Of a DNA stretch of 64,000 nucleotides, positions 1 through 11,655 are shown piece by piece. A model generated the notes under the pieces. It saw only the letters and a program-made list of their open reading frames with translations, did no database searches and was not told the origin of the DNA. The DNA is from Nemophila menziesii. Lineage: Eukaryota > Streptophyta > Magnoliopsida > Boraginales > Hydrophyllaceae. Every line of letters starts with the position of its first letter. Positions within the stretch are counted from its first letter, which is position 1. The position numbers were made by a program, and so were the translations under genes. The stretch covers positions 30,023,505 to 30,087,504 of the forward strand of contig JARWIR010000003.1 in NCBI GenBank assembly GCA_029959085.1, given 5' to 3'.

Positions 1-2563
1 AGTTTAAGTATTTCAATTTCGTAGTTTAGTTTAGTTTGATTTTCGTTAATTTAGTGTTTATTATTAAGAAATGAGGAAGGGTAGTTGTTTTTGATGATTT
101 CAGGGGTATAATGGTCATGAGTTTGGGGTCAAAACGAGGAGAAAACGAAAAATTATGGAGTCAACAGCAGGTTTGACCGGCTAGCCGGCCAATACGCAGG
201 CATACCGGCCAAAACGCTGAAGACCCCCAAACTCTCTGACCATTGCGTCAGCGATGACGCAGCATTGCTGCGTCACCATTCGCGCCAGCGAGAAATCCAC
301 CGGCATGCCGGCGAATCCGCCGGCTAGCCGGCCAACTGGAGGAAGAGTTCTGGTCCTTGCGTCAGCGACGACGCAAGGTTGCTGCGTCTCGAAATGCGCC
401 ATCGCGTATCCGCCGGCATACCGGCGTATCCGCCGGCTAGCCGGCCGAAGAAGCTGGAATTTCTGATCACTGCGTCAGCGACGACGCAAGAGGCTTGCGT
501 CAGAGGTAAAAAAAAAAAAATAAAAAAAAATAAAAAAATAAAAAATAAAAAAAAAAGATGCTAAGCCTCCAGTGACGAATCCTAGCCTCCTACCACTCCA
601 AGAATCATCATCAAAACAACATCATACCATCAATCCTTCCCTCTAAACATCATCCAAGCTCACAATCATACCATAAATCATCCCAAAATACCAAAGCTTC
701 ACACTTTAATCCGAAGTTTTTCTTTCACCAAAGCTAAAATTTATCCATTAAACCCTTCCCAAACCTTGAAATATCCATGACCCAGCTCTACACAATCCAT
801 AATTCAAAACCCAAACCTTCAAGAACACTAAAATCACAATTTTATCCAAGGGTCTTGAAGCTTTGAGTTTGGGGTCATCGGAGATGACCATGAAGGTTAG
901 GAAAAGGTACGAAGAACATGGTGAAGAAAGAGAATTGGGTATTGAGGAAGATTTTCTTAGAAGAGATGATACTTAGAGGGCAAGTAATAAATGAAAACGT
1001 GGGAAATTTGAAGAAGTTCGAGGTAATGAAGAACACTTTAAACGCAACCATTGATGAAGAAGAATTCAAAACCTCAACTTGGACGCAACACCGACACCAG
1101 CCTCGCGCTGGTTCAGATACGTTTTCTTTCCTTTCTCATTTAGTGTAAATTATTTTATTGCTTTGAGTCTTTTCGAGTCGTGGGGACACGACTCATTTTT
1201 GAGTTTGGGGTGGGGTTCGTTGCCTCATCCCAGTTTTTATGTGTTTATTTGTTTTAATTGCTTTCAATAAAATAATTTTCGGAGCTGCGTTTGACTATAG
1301 AAGATTTTAAATGTCCCTTTTAAGCATACTTTTGATGAATCTATGATAGTAAATAGTGGACTTTAGGGATTGATATAGAACGCACTTACAATTGCATGCG
1401 AACATAGGTAATTGATAGGAAAAATTAATGAACAATGCAAATGAAGTAAGCTTGTACTTAAGGAATATGTTTGGTGTGTAGAACGTGAAATCCTAATTAG
1501 TAGAGAACCCACCTAGATATGAACTAAAGACAAGCTATGTACTTAGGAAAATGATAGGGGCAGTTCTTTGTTAGCCATTTGAATCCTTTTAGCTTGCTAT
1601 CCCTAATATTATAATTTTATCCGTCTTAGCCCAATTTTGAGCCTTAAGCCTTTTCTTTTGTAGCCACGATATAAGCCCATTATCCTTTAGATTATTAGGC
1701 ATGACCAAATGACCCGCACTTGAATCACAACCCTGAGACTTGTCTCGAGCTTGAGTTTGGGGTGGTGGGACCACATTTGGGAAATTACATTGGGAAGGGA
1801 TTATATGTGTTTGTATTGAGGCACAAAAAGGTAGATGATATTATTATTTGTAACCCTTTGCCGGGATTTGAAAAGAAGAAAAAGAAAAAGAAAATTATAA
1901 GAGACATGACCTTTCACATCAAAATGATGGTCATGGGTATCTTGTACAAAAAAAAAATGAAAAAGAAAATAAAAAGAAAGAATAAAATAAACCGGCAAAG
2001 TGGAATATTTTTTGGAAATCATCTTAGTTTTAATTGGGTTGACATGGGGACGCAACATTAGCGCGTCAAATGGGTGAGTGAGAACATTTTTGAGCGTAAA
2101 CTCAAGCTCGAGGACATGTTGATGGTAAGTGAGGAGAGAGCCAAAAGCTCACTTCAAATTTACCAAATATACATCCATACCGTCCTTAAGCCATTATTAA
2201 AACCATAAAGACCTCTTGATTCTTAAGTACATAGTGAATTTATAATTCTGTTGATAGGGAATATACTAGGTGGAGCGTTCAAAGCAAGTTAGGATTAATG
2301 ACCACCCTATAGCCATCATACAGAGATGAGTACAAGTGTAACCTTCAAGCATTGCGACTTTAATTTTATGATTGAGATTATTTATGTTTGATGTTGCATG
2401 ATTAGTGTATGTATATGTTAGTTCTTAATGTTTTCTATATGAGATTTATCTTTAACATGGCTTTAGGGTTTATTTGCTAGCTTCTATTTTCTCTTGCATC
2501 TACTTCACTCCCCTTGTTTTTAGTTTGCTTTGTCGGGACGACAAAGGTTTGAGTTGGGGGTCT
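1..2563 (+). mobile_element. Internal 3' region of a long Ty3/gypsy-type LTR element (upstream of a 3' LTR)
   Basis: No long coding frame is seen. The stretch ends in a purine-rich tract directly before the LTR that starts at 2564, which is the arrangement of a 3' untranslated region, polypurine tract and 3' LTR. The core of that tract, a TGAGTTTGGGGT-like motif, recurs near 117, 861, 1199, 1751 and 2549. The 5' part (177-505) is a CG-rich palindrome array. The pol genes, if present, would lie left of the window. Assignment to gypsy rests on overall layout, not on a protein domain inside this stretch. Confidence 0.5.
177..505. repeat. CG-rich tandem array of short palindromes (about three units)
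   Basis: Three loose units of roughly 100-120 bp alternate CCGGC-type palindromes (CCGGCTAGCCGG, CCGGCATGCCGG, CCGGCATACCGG) with a second imperfect palindrome of the form GCGTCAGCGACGACGC. The composition is far richer in CG than the surrounding AT-rich DNA. The short open frames here are by-products of the repeat. The array lies inside retroelement-like sequence. Confidence 0.75.
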
Positions 2564-4135
2564 TGATGTCTCCTTAAATGTTCTTATTTTCGACCCTTAG
2601 GAGACATCATTTTTGGTGTTTATTTGACTATTTAGATAGACTTTTGGACTAAATATGCAATAATATGATTTTCCTCTTTTATTTCTAGCATTTTTGATTT
2701 ATTAAGCTTTTGCGCGTAATATTGGTATTTTTAGTGAAGATTTTACAGGTTTTAGATGTTAGCTAGAAGAGGAATCCAAGGAGAAAGTCAAAGATCGCGA
2801 TATAGAGGCAAGACTTGAAGATAAATCCCGAAGATATTATTTTTAGAGCTGAAAATCCATTTTCCAGGCTATAGATTGCTGATTTCGAGGTGCTTAAGAG
2901 ATGATTTAGCCGCTGACCTTTGAAGAGAAAACATTCCTTATCGAGTCACGGAACTTTAGCAACTGGAATGAGGTCAATCGGAGTTGTAACGCATCGGGAA
3001 AAGCCGTTTTAGTGAAGGTGTATCAGCAGTTACGGGATTTTGGGCTTAGATTTTGGGCTTGGACATTTAATTATTGATTTATTCCTAAGTCCAAGCCCTA
3101 ATCCGTTTTTAACATTATAAAAGGGCTTTAGACCTCTATTTTCACATACTCTTGATATCTTTTTCATAATACAACATACGCTTAAGAGTCAGACACCAGA
3201 GAAGAAGCTAGAGGCAGGAAGAGAAGAAGCAAGAGCTGGAGACGGTCTATATCTCCACTTCTCAGCCAATTCAATTCCGTAATTAGGTTCTTCTATTTTA
3301 TTCTGTAAAACATGCTGAACCTATTTATTTCTTTAGTTTTTATCTTTTCAATTATTATGAGCTAAACTAATTTAGTGCTTGAGAACGCATAATGGGTTAA
3401 TCCCAATTTGATTTCGTTTTATACATTTGGATTTGGGATTATTATTATTTAAATCAAATTGGGTGAATTGTATTTTTCTTTAATTTGCGCTTTATCTACT
3501 ATAATTGACGTAATTAACCAATCATAGGTCTTAGTATCTAGGCTATTCCAATTAGTGGCGATTGGATCACCTTGACGGGGGGTTTAGGTACCGAACTAGT
3601 TAATGAATGTAGGTTAGAAATTATTGACTCTGACGAGCTTAATTAAACCTATGGCCTATTGGGTAATTTGAACTTAAACACTTGACAGTGGACTATAATC
3701 ACCCTGACGGGGTTTGTAGCATTTGAGAGTTGCTCCTTAGTCCACCCTGACGGGGGTAAGGAGATTTTAGAATCCCGACCAATACAAATTTACCGATTTG
3801 TCCCTTAAACAATGTATGAAATGAATGATAGTTAGGTAAACCCTTGCGCCTCTCAAGTACTACCTGCTCTTACTTGCGTATCACTTTTATTTACTTGCGT
3901 CTTAGTTATTTATTTACATTTTCGCATTAGTCTTTCATTCCTTAGAATTAATACAAAAACCAAACAAATATATTATTGTCTTTTATTTTCATAAGTGCAT
4001 CAATCATTAATAGATAAGCATTGTAGTCAACCATCCCGTCCTTGGAACGAATCTGTTTTATCAACTATATTACTTGGGACAACCGTACACTTGCGGTTGT
4101 GGTTCGATTATCTTTTGCATTTATTTTTAGAACAC
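2564..4135 (+). mobile_element. LTR, copy 1 (likely 3' LTR of the element at 1-2563)
   Basis: It starts TGATGTCTCC and shows a small hairpin (GATGTCTCC...GGAGACATC) within the first 55 bases. It then carries a transcript-like segment with a TATA-like stretch near 3115 and repeated CCCTGACGGGG-type phrases (3570-3760). Related phrases occur in the LTRs at 34586-36116 (reverse) and 38959-40452. The right end is uncertain: similarity to copy 2 runs to about the 'gtacacttgcgg' phrase near 4090, and a CA end is possible at about 4135. The strand is judged from the preceding polypurine tract. Confidence 0.6.
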
Positions 4136-4439
4136 ACAAAGGACCACCAGATACCAACCCACCTATATTGCCACCTCCACTACCATTACCATCTCTAATT
4201 ATGTCCGCTTCTCCACAAAATTGCCCGATAGCTGTTGTCTCCAAATGTGTGATAAAAATATGATAAACAAGTGCACACACCTCCAGAGAACGGGATAGAC
4301 TTTCAGCATGTGTACAAATCGTTTGCAAGTAATAGTTCGTATGTAACCTTGTTCTTAGGGACTACGAAAGTGAGTTTGGAGATAACGTTCTTAAAAAATG
4401 TACTAGGAAGAGTTGCTAAAATGATACGCAAAGATACTA

Positions 4440-4920
4440 AAATATTTTTTTGATGTTGGTTTTTTAGACTCTAATGCAATTAACGATTAACTAAGAATTA
4501 AACTAAAAACAAATAACGTAACTAAAAAAGAGAAAAGTATGAAATATTAGCTCAAGAACTAGCAAGTAATCCCCACTAGCCTTGGTCTTACATTTTATAT
4601 TTTTATTGATTAAGATAAAATTGTGAGATATGCAATAGTCGGGATTCTAAGTTCCTCCTAAGTCCCGTCAAGATATCTTAGAAGGAAATCTCAACACAAC
4701 TAGGGGACTTGGGTAAGGGGACCCTAGGCAATGATCGTTGGTTATTATCTAACCCTATCAACTTTCTAGTTAGGCAAGCCCCCTAGACAACTATGTATCA
4801 TTTTATGCTTCAAGTTCTATGTTGATATAGATAACATCTCTTCCACGGATTTTGTTTGTCTTGATGTTGATACTAGGTGGAATTCCACTTATCTTATGCT
4901 AGATGGGGCATAAAAATACG
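4440..4920 (-). mobile_element. Truncated LTR fragment
   Basis: The sequence around 4540-4800 ('gcaagtaatccccactagcc', 'agttaggcaagcc') matches, in order, the stretch 34890-35170 of the reverse-oriented solo LTR. It is therefore a broken, diverged copy of the same LTR family in minus orientation. No target duplication was seen. Confidence 0.55.
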
Positions 4921-5490
4921 AGAAATCTTTCAATGAAAATATTCAATGAAAACAAAATGTTCACTGAATATATAAAAGGTTTGGGCCATTGTTTACCTAC
5001 TGATATTGATTAGGAAAATGCATGTTTCTTGGTAAAGTATCATAAAATCTTCTATGATGCTACTTTACGCTTCTCTGGTACTAAGTATGTCATAATTTGT
5101 ACTTTGATGAGATCCTTCTTTTGTATCGAGGAATGTGTAATCTTGGCAAGGGGGATGGCTTGATTTTAGATGTAATCTCTTTCAAAATGAAGGCAAAATT
5201 TGACATGTATTGGGGTTTAAATCTAATATGAATATGTTACTATACATAGAAGCTAGTCTTGATCTGAGAAAGAAACTTGTGTATGTTAGATATTGGTTTG
5301 AGTACATGCACGGGACTAATGAATTAGACCCCTTAGTTGAGGATATCTTTTGTGGTTTAAAATTTGGGTTTGATATTTATTATGCTATAACAAACCATGT
5401 TGTTGTAAGGAGTGAACCAACTGAATTAGAATCATCATCTTCTGCAACTAGCGACCCCAAAACCTTTTTTTGTGAATCAGTAGGAAATTT
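4920..5490 (+). pseudogene. hAT transposase relic (RICESLEEPER-like, C-terminal half)
   Basis: Read with a few stops and frame changes, the segment gives phrases typical of plant hAT transposases: a NLYFDEI-like block, MKAKFDMYWG and MNMLLYIEASLDLRKKL (the family's 'MN.LL.IA..LDPR.K'). These are followed by YVRYWFEYMHG and a KFGFDIYY block that continues open to 5533. This is the part just before the dimerisation domain. No BED finger and no terminal repeats were found, so the copy is a fragment and should not be active. Confidence 0.65.
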
Positions 5491-5539
5491 GTATTATTTT
5501 GTATATCTTGTATTACTTTGTTTGAACTTGTAATATTTT

Positions 5540-7650
5540 GTGATTGTATTTTAAATACTAAGTATTTTTTTGGACTTAAGAGCATTCTTTATTGCTATAC
5601 TTCGTATTAGACTTATTAAAAATTTCCAACTTCAGTTAACCTAGGGTAAACCCAGGGTTAATCTGGGGTAACCGGAGGGTAAGGTAAAATTTAACCCTAC
5701 CTTTACCTTTGGCAAAACCAAAACCCGAATACATTACCCTACCCTTACCCTAGACCCCAACTTGGGGTAAACACGACTCGTGCTCACCCGTAGTTTTAAG
5801 CTATGTGGGTGTACTATTATGATTTTAGCTAATGACATATGAAATCTATATACTTTTTATGACTTGATTACATTTTAAGTGCTTTGTAATCTCATTTTTC
5901 TCGAATTGAAGATTTTTCATTAGAAGCACAACTTTCCAGTAACTCATCGATGCGTAATAGAAAGGTAAATTAATCATAGTCTATATAATGTATAAAATTG
6001 TCTGATCTTATCTATTAGATATATAAAAAGTACTCATAATGTAGAGAACTATCATGCATTTTTTTTAAATCACTCATATAGTACAATTTTATCCTAATAC
6101 AGAGTCCAATTTATAGATTAATGCTACTATAATATAGAGACTAATCATATTTTTCAATTTTTTCTTAATATAAATAAACCTTTTTATATAATCATGAAAT
6201 AACCCAAATCAATACATATTATAGGTCTTTATTACACAATAATCAAACCTTAATCAAGAATTTATTAAAACGAATATAAGTATAAATGCTAAAATATAAG
6301 GAAATACCATGTGATAAGTGAAGAAACCAATTTAGGTGGTGGAAAAGGACCCCAAACAAGATGAGGATGGGTGACGTGGTAGTCAGCGTTGCAGTGGCGG
6401 CAGCAAGTCTAAAGAGGTGATGAACGGGATAGGGTTTCTGGATTTGGAAAGGGATTTGATTTTTGTGTAATTAATGCAGTAGAACTGCCAAATTTCTACA
6501 TTTAACACGTATATCTTTATCGACTACAATAAGTAGTCGCTAAGGATAAATATTAGTCCGTAAAGAGATCTTCAGCGACAAAATAATTTCTCGCGACTGA
6601 ATAACCCTTTTGGAGGGAACAATATTAGCCGCAAAAGGGTAATTGCTTTTTCTTTTTTACATATCAATCGACGACCAATGTCTGATGTGGTTGATATAAG
6701 CCCGACTGTAATAGTGTAATTTTTTGGGTGATTAACCTATGTCGTCAATATGGAACATGTGGTTAGATTTTTCTTCAAAAAGGTTACAAAAAATAATAAA
6801 ATACTAAAATATCCTACAAAAATAAAAACTACATAAAGACAAAAAATTAAATATCAAGTGGCAAAAATCATGGACCACTGAGTCATTGAGAATCAGTAAT
6901 GTTCATTTTTTTCACCGCCACCGACCACCGCCACCCGAGGTGTACTCAATTATTTTACTAAGTATTGAAAAAAAGATTGAGTATCGAAGAAACATTGAAG
7001 ATGAAAATCATTGAACACGAGATTTCACTAAGAACGAATATCCACTGAGTATATAAAGTATTTCTCCGAGTATACTTTATGAATTCTCTAAATATGCTTA
7101 ATCAATAATATGAGTAGTACATGAAATAAAGAATTAACACAAAACTAAAGAAATAAATGCAAAAGATCTTTATAAGATAGAAATAATTACGATAGTTAAT
7201 AAAAAGTCAAAAAGTATATCGTATGCTACCTTAAGGAAAACTATTCTAAAGTTACATCATTCAGAAAAGAAACTATTCTAAACTATTTGATTTCAAGCCA
7301 CAACCGGCGACAAGGAAAAAGCCAGCTTCAAAGTCAAAATGCAAAAAAAAAAAAAAAAAATCGATAATATCAACAAATTGACTCAATGTTGGTGATGAGA
7401 GGTTATACTCAACATGATTGATGAAAACGTGTGAAAAATTTTGAACAATATAAAAGAATATCACCATTTCGAACAACTATACTTAATTCATTTTGAAACT
7501 GCTCACTATTTCAAAACTACTCAAATTTCGAAGATATGGATAAGACAGAATGACGTTTCACAAAATAGAAATAACACACTTTGTGATATAAAATATCTAA
7601 AAAAATGATCAAGTTGCTTAGATAGCTATAGTATCTTCGAACTTAAAATA
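5540..7650. other. AT-rich intergenic DNA without a recognisable gene
   Basis: The stretch holds a short CCCTA/GGGTAA-rich patch at 5640-5770, which is not a telomeric array. A block at 6470-6720 contains repeated 'agtcgctaa/cgacga' phrases ending in TAGTG, as non-autonomous CACTA elements sometimes do, but no matching start was found. A run of A lies near 7347-7362. No coding region could be supported. Confidence 0.5.
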
Positions 7651-7654
7651 ACTA

Positions 7655-7892
7655 ATCAAAATTAATATTATTTTGGCTCTTTTTTACTATAAATACTTTT
7701 AAATGTATAAGATATAAATTTATTATAAATTGAAGATTTATCATGTATCTATTAATTGTATTATTTTTAAATTGGTCAAAATTAATATATTCTTTTAGCT
7801 TTTGTTTACTATAAATACTTTTAAATGTATATGATGTAAACTTAATTGAAGATTTATCATGGATCTAGTGATAGTATTATTTTTAAATTGAG
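7655..7892. repeat. Direct tandem duplication of about 120 bp
   Basis: Two adjacent AT-rich blocks share 'actataaatacttttaaatg' and then '..gaagatttatcatg.atct', followed by 'attatttttaaattg'. The second copy has several substitutions and a small deletion, so this is an old tandem duplication. Confidence 0.7.
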
Positions 7893-7929
7893 TTTGATTA
7901 CCCAATAAAATGTTAGTAGCTATTTATTT

Positions 7930-9545
7930 GGGTGAATTATATATATAGAAACACTATTTTTTCTCTATAGAGTAGTGTCTTGAAAGTTGTTATTCTTAGG
8001 GACCTTATTTTTTACAATAGTCTTTTCTACCCTTACTATCACTAAAAAACAAAAAAGTGTGATGTCACTGTTTCTCTCTCCTCTACCTACCACTACCCAC
8101 CTACCTCCAACCTCCAACCACCTACCACCGACCTCCGACCACCGACCTCCGACCTCCGACCACCAGTCATCGGTCACCGGGAAAAACATAGAGTACTCCG
8201 AGAATTTGCTGAGTACTCCGAGAATTAAACGAATTAAACGAATACTCTAACGAATTAAATGAATACTCTATAAAAAATTCGGAGTACTCTATGAAATAGT
8301 CGGAGTACTCTAAAAAAAATAGGTGAGTATTTTAAACAATTAGAGAGTAATTTAAAAAAGCAATGAGTCTACAATAAAAATAGTGAGTATTATTCAATTA
8401 TTCAAACAATTAGATTATTACACAATCAGAAAAAAAAGGAAATCTATTTGGTTTGACCAGATCTAGATCTGGTCAACCATGTCAAACTAAAAAAAAAATT
8501 GAACTCGTCTTCACGCGTGAAACAAACAAAAGCAGAGCTGAAATCTGAGACCACCACCGGAGCTAGCGCCACCACTACCGTGTCAACCAATACCTGCTCG
8601 CGCCACCACCACCATAAAACCATCATCACCACCATAACGACATCAACAACACAACCATAAAACCACCTCCTCGCGCGAAGATTTTCAGCACCACCATTGT
8701 TGCAGAACTGCTCGTGCCTCCATCAGCTTCTCACGGTAACTGCAGGAAGGAGCTCGGCGAACTGCAACCTGCTTCTGTCAAAATCTCGAACAACCACCAC
8801 CATCAGCCGGCCTGGATCTCGATCTACCACTGCAGGAAGGAGCTCGGTGTGGTGGTGCTTCGCCGGACTTGCACGAGCTCGATGTGGTGGTGCTTCGCCG
8901 GATTTGCAGTGAAGCTCGCCAGATCTGCCATTGTTGCGAGGAGGCAGCAGCCACGAACACCTCCATGACTCGCGAACTCGAACAACCATGAAACAGTTGG
9001 ATCTGCTCGTCTCTTCAAATCGGCGCCGATGGAGTTCTTCGAATTAACCAGTCTTCTCCAGCAGCTCCGGTGGTCACGAGCTCGCGAAAGGGAGTTTTCC
9101 ATGGCTGCTTCCCTCTCCGGTGGTCACGAGCTCACAGATCTGTAAGGAGCTTCATTATTTGGTTATGATGTTGTGCTGCGATTCCATGTCTGCTTCACGC
9201 GAGGCGGTTTGGGAGCTGGGGGGAGGAGAGAGAGATAGGGGAGGAGGGAGATGGTGGTGGTGGTGGTTGTTCTCATGGAGGAGGATAGTGGTGGTGGCGG
9301 TTTGGGATATGGGGGAGGAGAGAGAGAGATAGGGGAGAAGGGGAGGGGAGGTGAGAGTATTATAATCTGAAAATTATAATTGGTGGGGTTCTAAAATAGT
9401 ATATATATAATTCTAAAAGGGTAGTAAGGTAACAGGGGTTTTGGGGTTCATGTGTTAAAAAGTTGCTGAAGTCTTTAGTAAGAAAAGGCTCTAGGTGGGG
9501 GTGTTAACTCGAAGAGGGGGGTGTGGTCAAGACCCTAAGTGTCAT
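7930..9545 (+). mobile_element. Repeat family R1, copy A (about 1.6 kb, non-coding)
   Basis: Ordered similarity to the reverse complement of 24075-25590 spans both ends. Shared landmarks are 'tttgggtgaat', 'agggacctta', runs of 'accgacctccgaccacc', repeated 'gagtactc' phrases, 'ggtttgaccag.tctaga' and 'gtctttagtaagaaaa'. The inner part (8640-9130) is GC-rich with internal direct repeats ('ctgcaggaaggagctcgg' twice, 'ggtggtcacgagctc' twice), and a GA-rich tract follows at 9220-9345. Clear terminal repeats or a target duplication were not found, so the class is open. The short frames inside look like chance. Confidence 0.65.
8455..8474. repeat. Perfect 20-bp palindrome in R1 copy A
   Basis: GACCAGATCT followed by its exact reverse complement. 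R1 copy B keeps only one arm (gaccaggtctaga near 24858). Confidence 0.85.
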
Positions 9546-9549
9546 TTTC

Positions 9550-11140
9550 TCTCTTTATTTTTGTCAATTTTTTTAGTAGGAGTTATTAGCAAAGTATTAT
9601 GGATTCGATAAAAAAAAATAGCAAAACTTGTATGCCACCATTTAGGAAAAAAGAAATAAGCATCAAGTATTGTTATGAGAGTTGTGTGTAAATTGGGGTT
9701 ATTAGCAAAACTATTATGTTATCGAATAAAAATATTAATTAGCAAAGTTGGATGCCAATTAAGGAAAAAAGAAATGAAGCTATGTAGTTGTGTTGGACTT
9801 GCAAAGTAATAAGAAAGACGACCCATTCATTTACTAAGTATATATGATTAGTGGGCTTTTATGATAGATTTTCAGGGGAAAAAGAAAAAGAAAAAAATGA
9901 TGGTTCAATTAGAACGGCCCATTGAGTAATATTGGGCTTGGATAGCACCGGCCTGTTATCCTTCCACTGCAAAGAGTGGGAAGTTATCACTGCTCTGTGA
10001 CCAGCCTCATGCATTACCCTCCACTTTAGAAACCACGAGATCTAAGCCTTCGCCTAAACCCCATGACCCAACTCATCGCTTGGAACGGGCAGGCCAGAAT
10101 AAAGCTAGGACCAAACCCTACTCGATGGGCTAAACCATTGTACCATCACCTTAAAGCCCTCACTTGAGTTACAAGTCCACGTTACTGAACTCGGCATACT
10201 ATACTGTTGTGCATCAACTTATAAACTGTCACAAAATAAAGTAACGAAGCGATGTGGGATATTTTGTTTCGCAAATTAAGAGCATTACAGCTTCTTTATT
10301 AAACAAAATGTTTCATTCTTCTTCTACATTTTAAATATCGAATTCTTCATTCATCTTTTTGCTGTTCCTTTACAGCAATATATATTGAGTAGTCATGGGA
10401 TTTATCTCGGATATAAACAAGTTTTAATGCAAATGTTTTAGATATAGTGTTTGCAGCTGTTGTCTATGGAATATGGATTGATAGAAATAACCAGCTCTAT
10501 GCAAATCATGGAATAATTAATACAGTAGCATCTTGTTAAATAAATTTTAAAAAAAAACTTGCGTTGTTTAAGCAAGGATAGAGTTGAGGAAACATACTCC
10601 ATGGAAGAATAAATAGCAGGTTCAAAGAGGAAGGAATGGAGTTTAGACAAGATTTATTTCTAGAATTCGAACCAGTATAAGCATTGTAAACTGTTAAATG
10701 AATAGCTTCAATACCCAAAAAAAATCTTTACCTGTTTTGTCAATTCAAAAAACCTAATAAACACCACAATATACATAAATCTTTGATAGTTCTCTGAAGT
10801 TTCCGAAAGAAGGTTGTATATCAGTTTCTCCTGACTTCTTCCCAGTACCAAATAATGGGCATTTCTATTTGCAGTGTCAATGTTAATCCTAGTAATTGTT
10901 ACAAAGCATTAATATTATTATCGTACTTGTTAGTATTAGATTTTATAACTGTGATATGTTTAGATATCTAGAAAGTACCTTGAGGAGTTTAGGAGAAAAT
11001 TCATAGAATGTTTTGTTTATCAAAATCTTCCTTAAACCGGTTATTTATTATGAAAACATCTTGTGTAGTTTGCGTGGTATAGACAACATTTTAAGATGAA
11101 AATTGTTGGAACTTATGAAAATTTTAATGTTTTGTTTGCA
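9550..11140. other. Intergenic, no recognisable gene
   Basis: The DNA is mostly AT-rich. A somewhat GC-richer patch at 9950-10290 ends in 'gatgtgggatattttg', a phrase reminiscent of short retroelement ends, but no LTR pair or tRNA fold was identified. Nothing else is supported. Confidence 0.4.
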
Positions 11141-11149
11141 GGTGTTCTT

Positions 11150-11290
11150 TTTGAGTTAATTGCACTACAGGCACCTATATTATGCAAAAAATGCATCATA
11201 GTCCCTTATATTATGCAAGCATTATAGGTCCTATGTTAAATTTATGAGTTAACTGCACTAAAAATCCTATATTTTGCACAATAGCCTATA
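11150..11290. repeat. Two direct repeats of about 90 bp spacing
   Basis: 'gagttaattgcacta' near 11153 and 'gagttaactgcacta' near 11246 each lead into a similar 'cctatattatgcaa / cctatattttgcacaa' phrase. This looks like the end of a small dispersed element, downstream of the receptor-kinase gene. Confidence 0.5.
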
Positions 11291-11655
11291 ATTTATCATA
11301 GAAACAGATAAATAACCCTTTTATTACTTTATGTGACAATATGACCCTTTAATTAATATATCGCGTGTCAGTATGGCCCTTTATTTAATAACATTGTATG
11401 ACAAACTATATTTCAGCTAACCTATGATAAAATAGGGGTAATAGTAGAAAAAATAGGAAAACTGTCTCAATATTCTAACTGGACAAACTTTTTGAAACTA
11501 TACTTTTAGTGAATAGACAAACTTAGGTGAAACAAAGGGAGTAGTACTTATAACTTTAATGTACCAGACTAATGCATGTATCTATTATACTAAATTTCAC
11601 TTTAATGGAGAAAAGCTAAGATAATACAGAATCTTAAGAAGAGGAATAATGTAAA

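Noticed and set aside
5640..5770. Interstitial telomere-like repeat
   Set aside because: It has CCCTA and GGGTAA phrases but no regular seven-base unit.
6470..6720. Non-autonomous CACTA element
   Set aside because: Only a TAGTG-like end and 'agtcgc' phrases were seen; no CACTA start or 3-bp duplication.
8444..9332. Overlapping Arg/Pro-rich open frames on both strands
   Set aside because: They lie in the GC-rich, internally repeated core of repeat R1; no consistent frame between copies A and B.
9950..10290. tRNA-derived SINE or short terminal-repeat retroelement
   Set aside because: No A and B box pair, tRNA fold or repeated ends could be identified.
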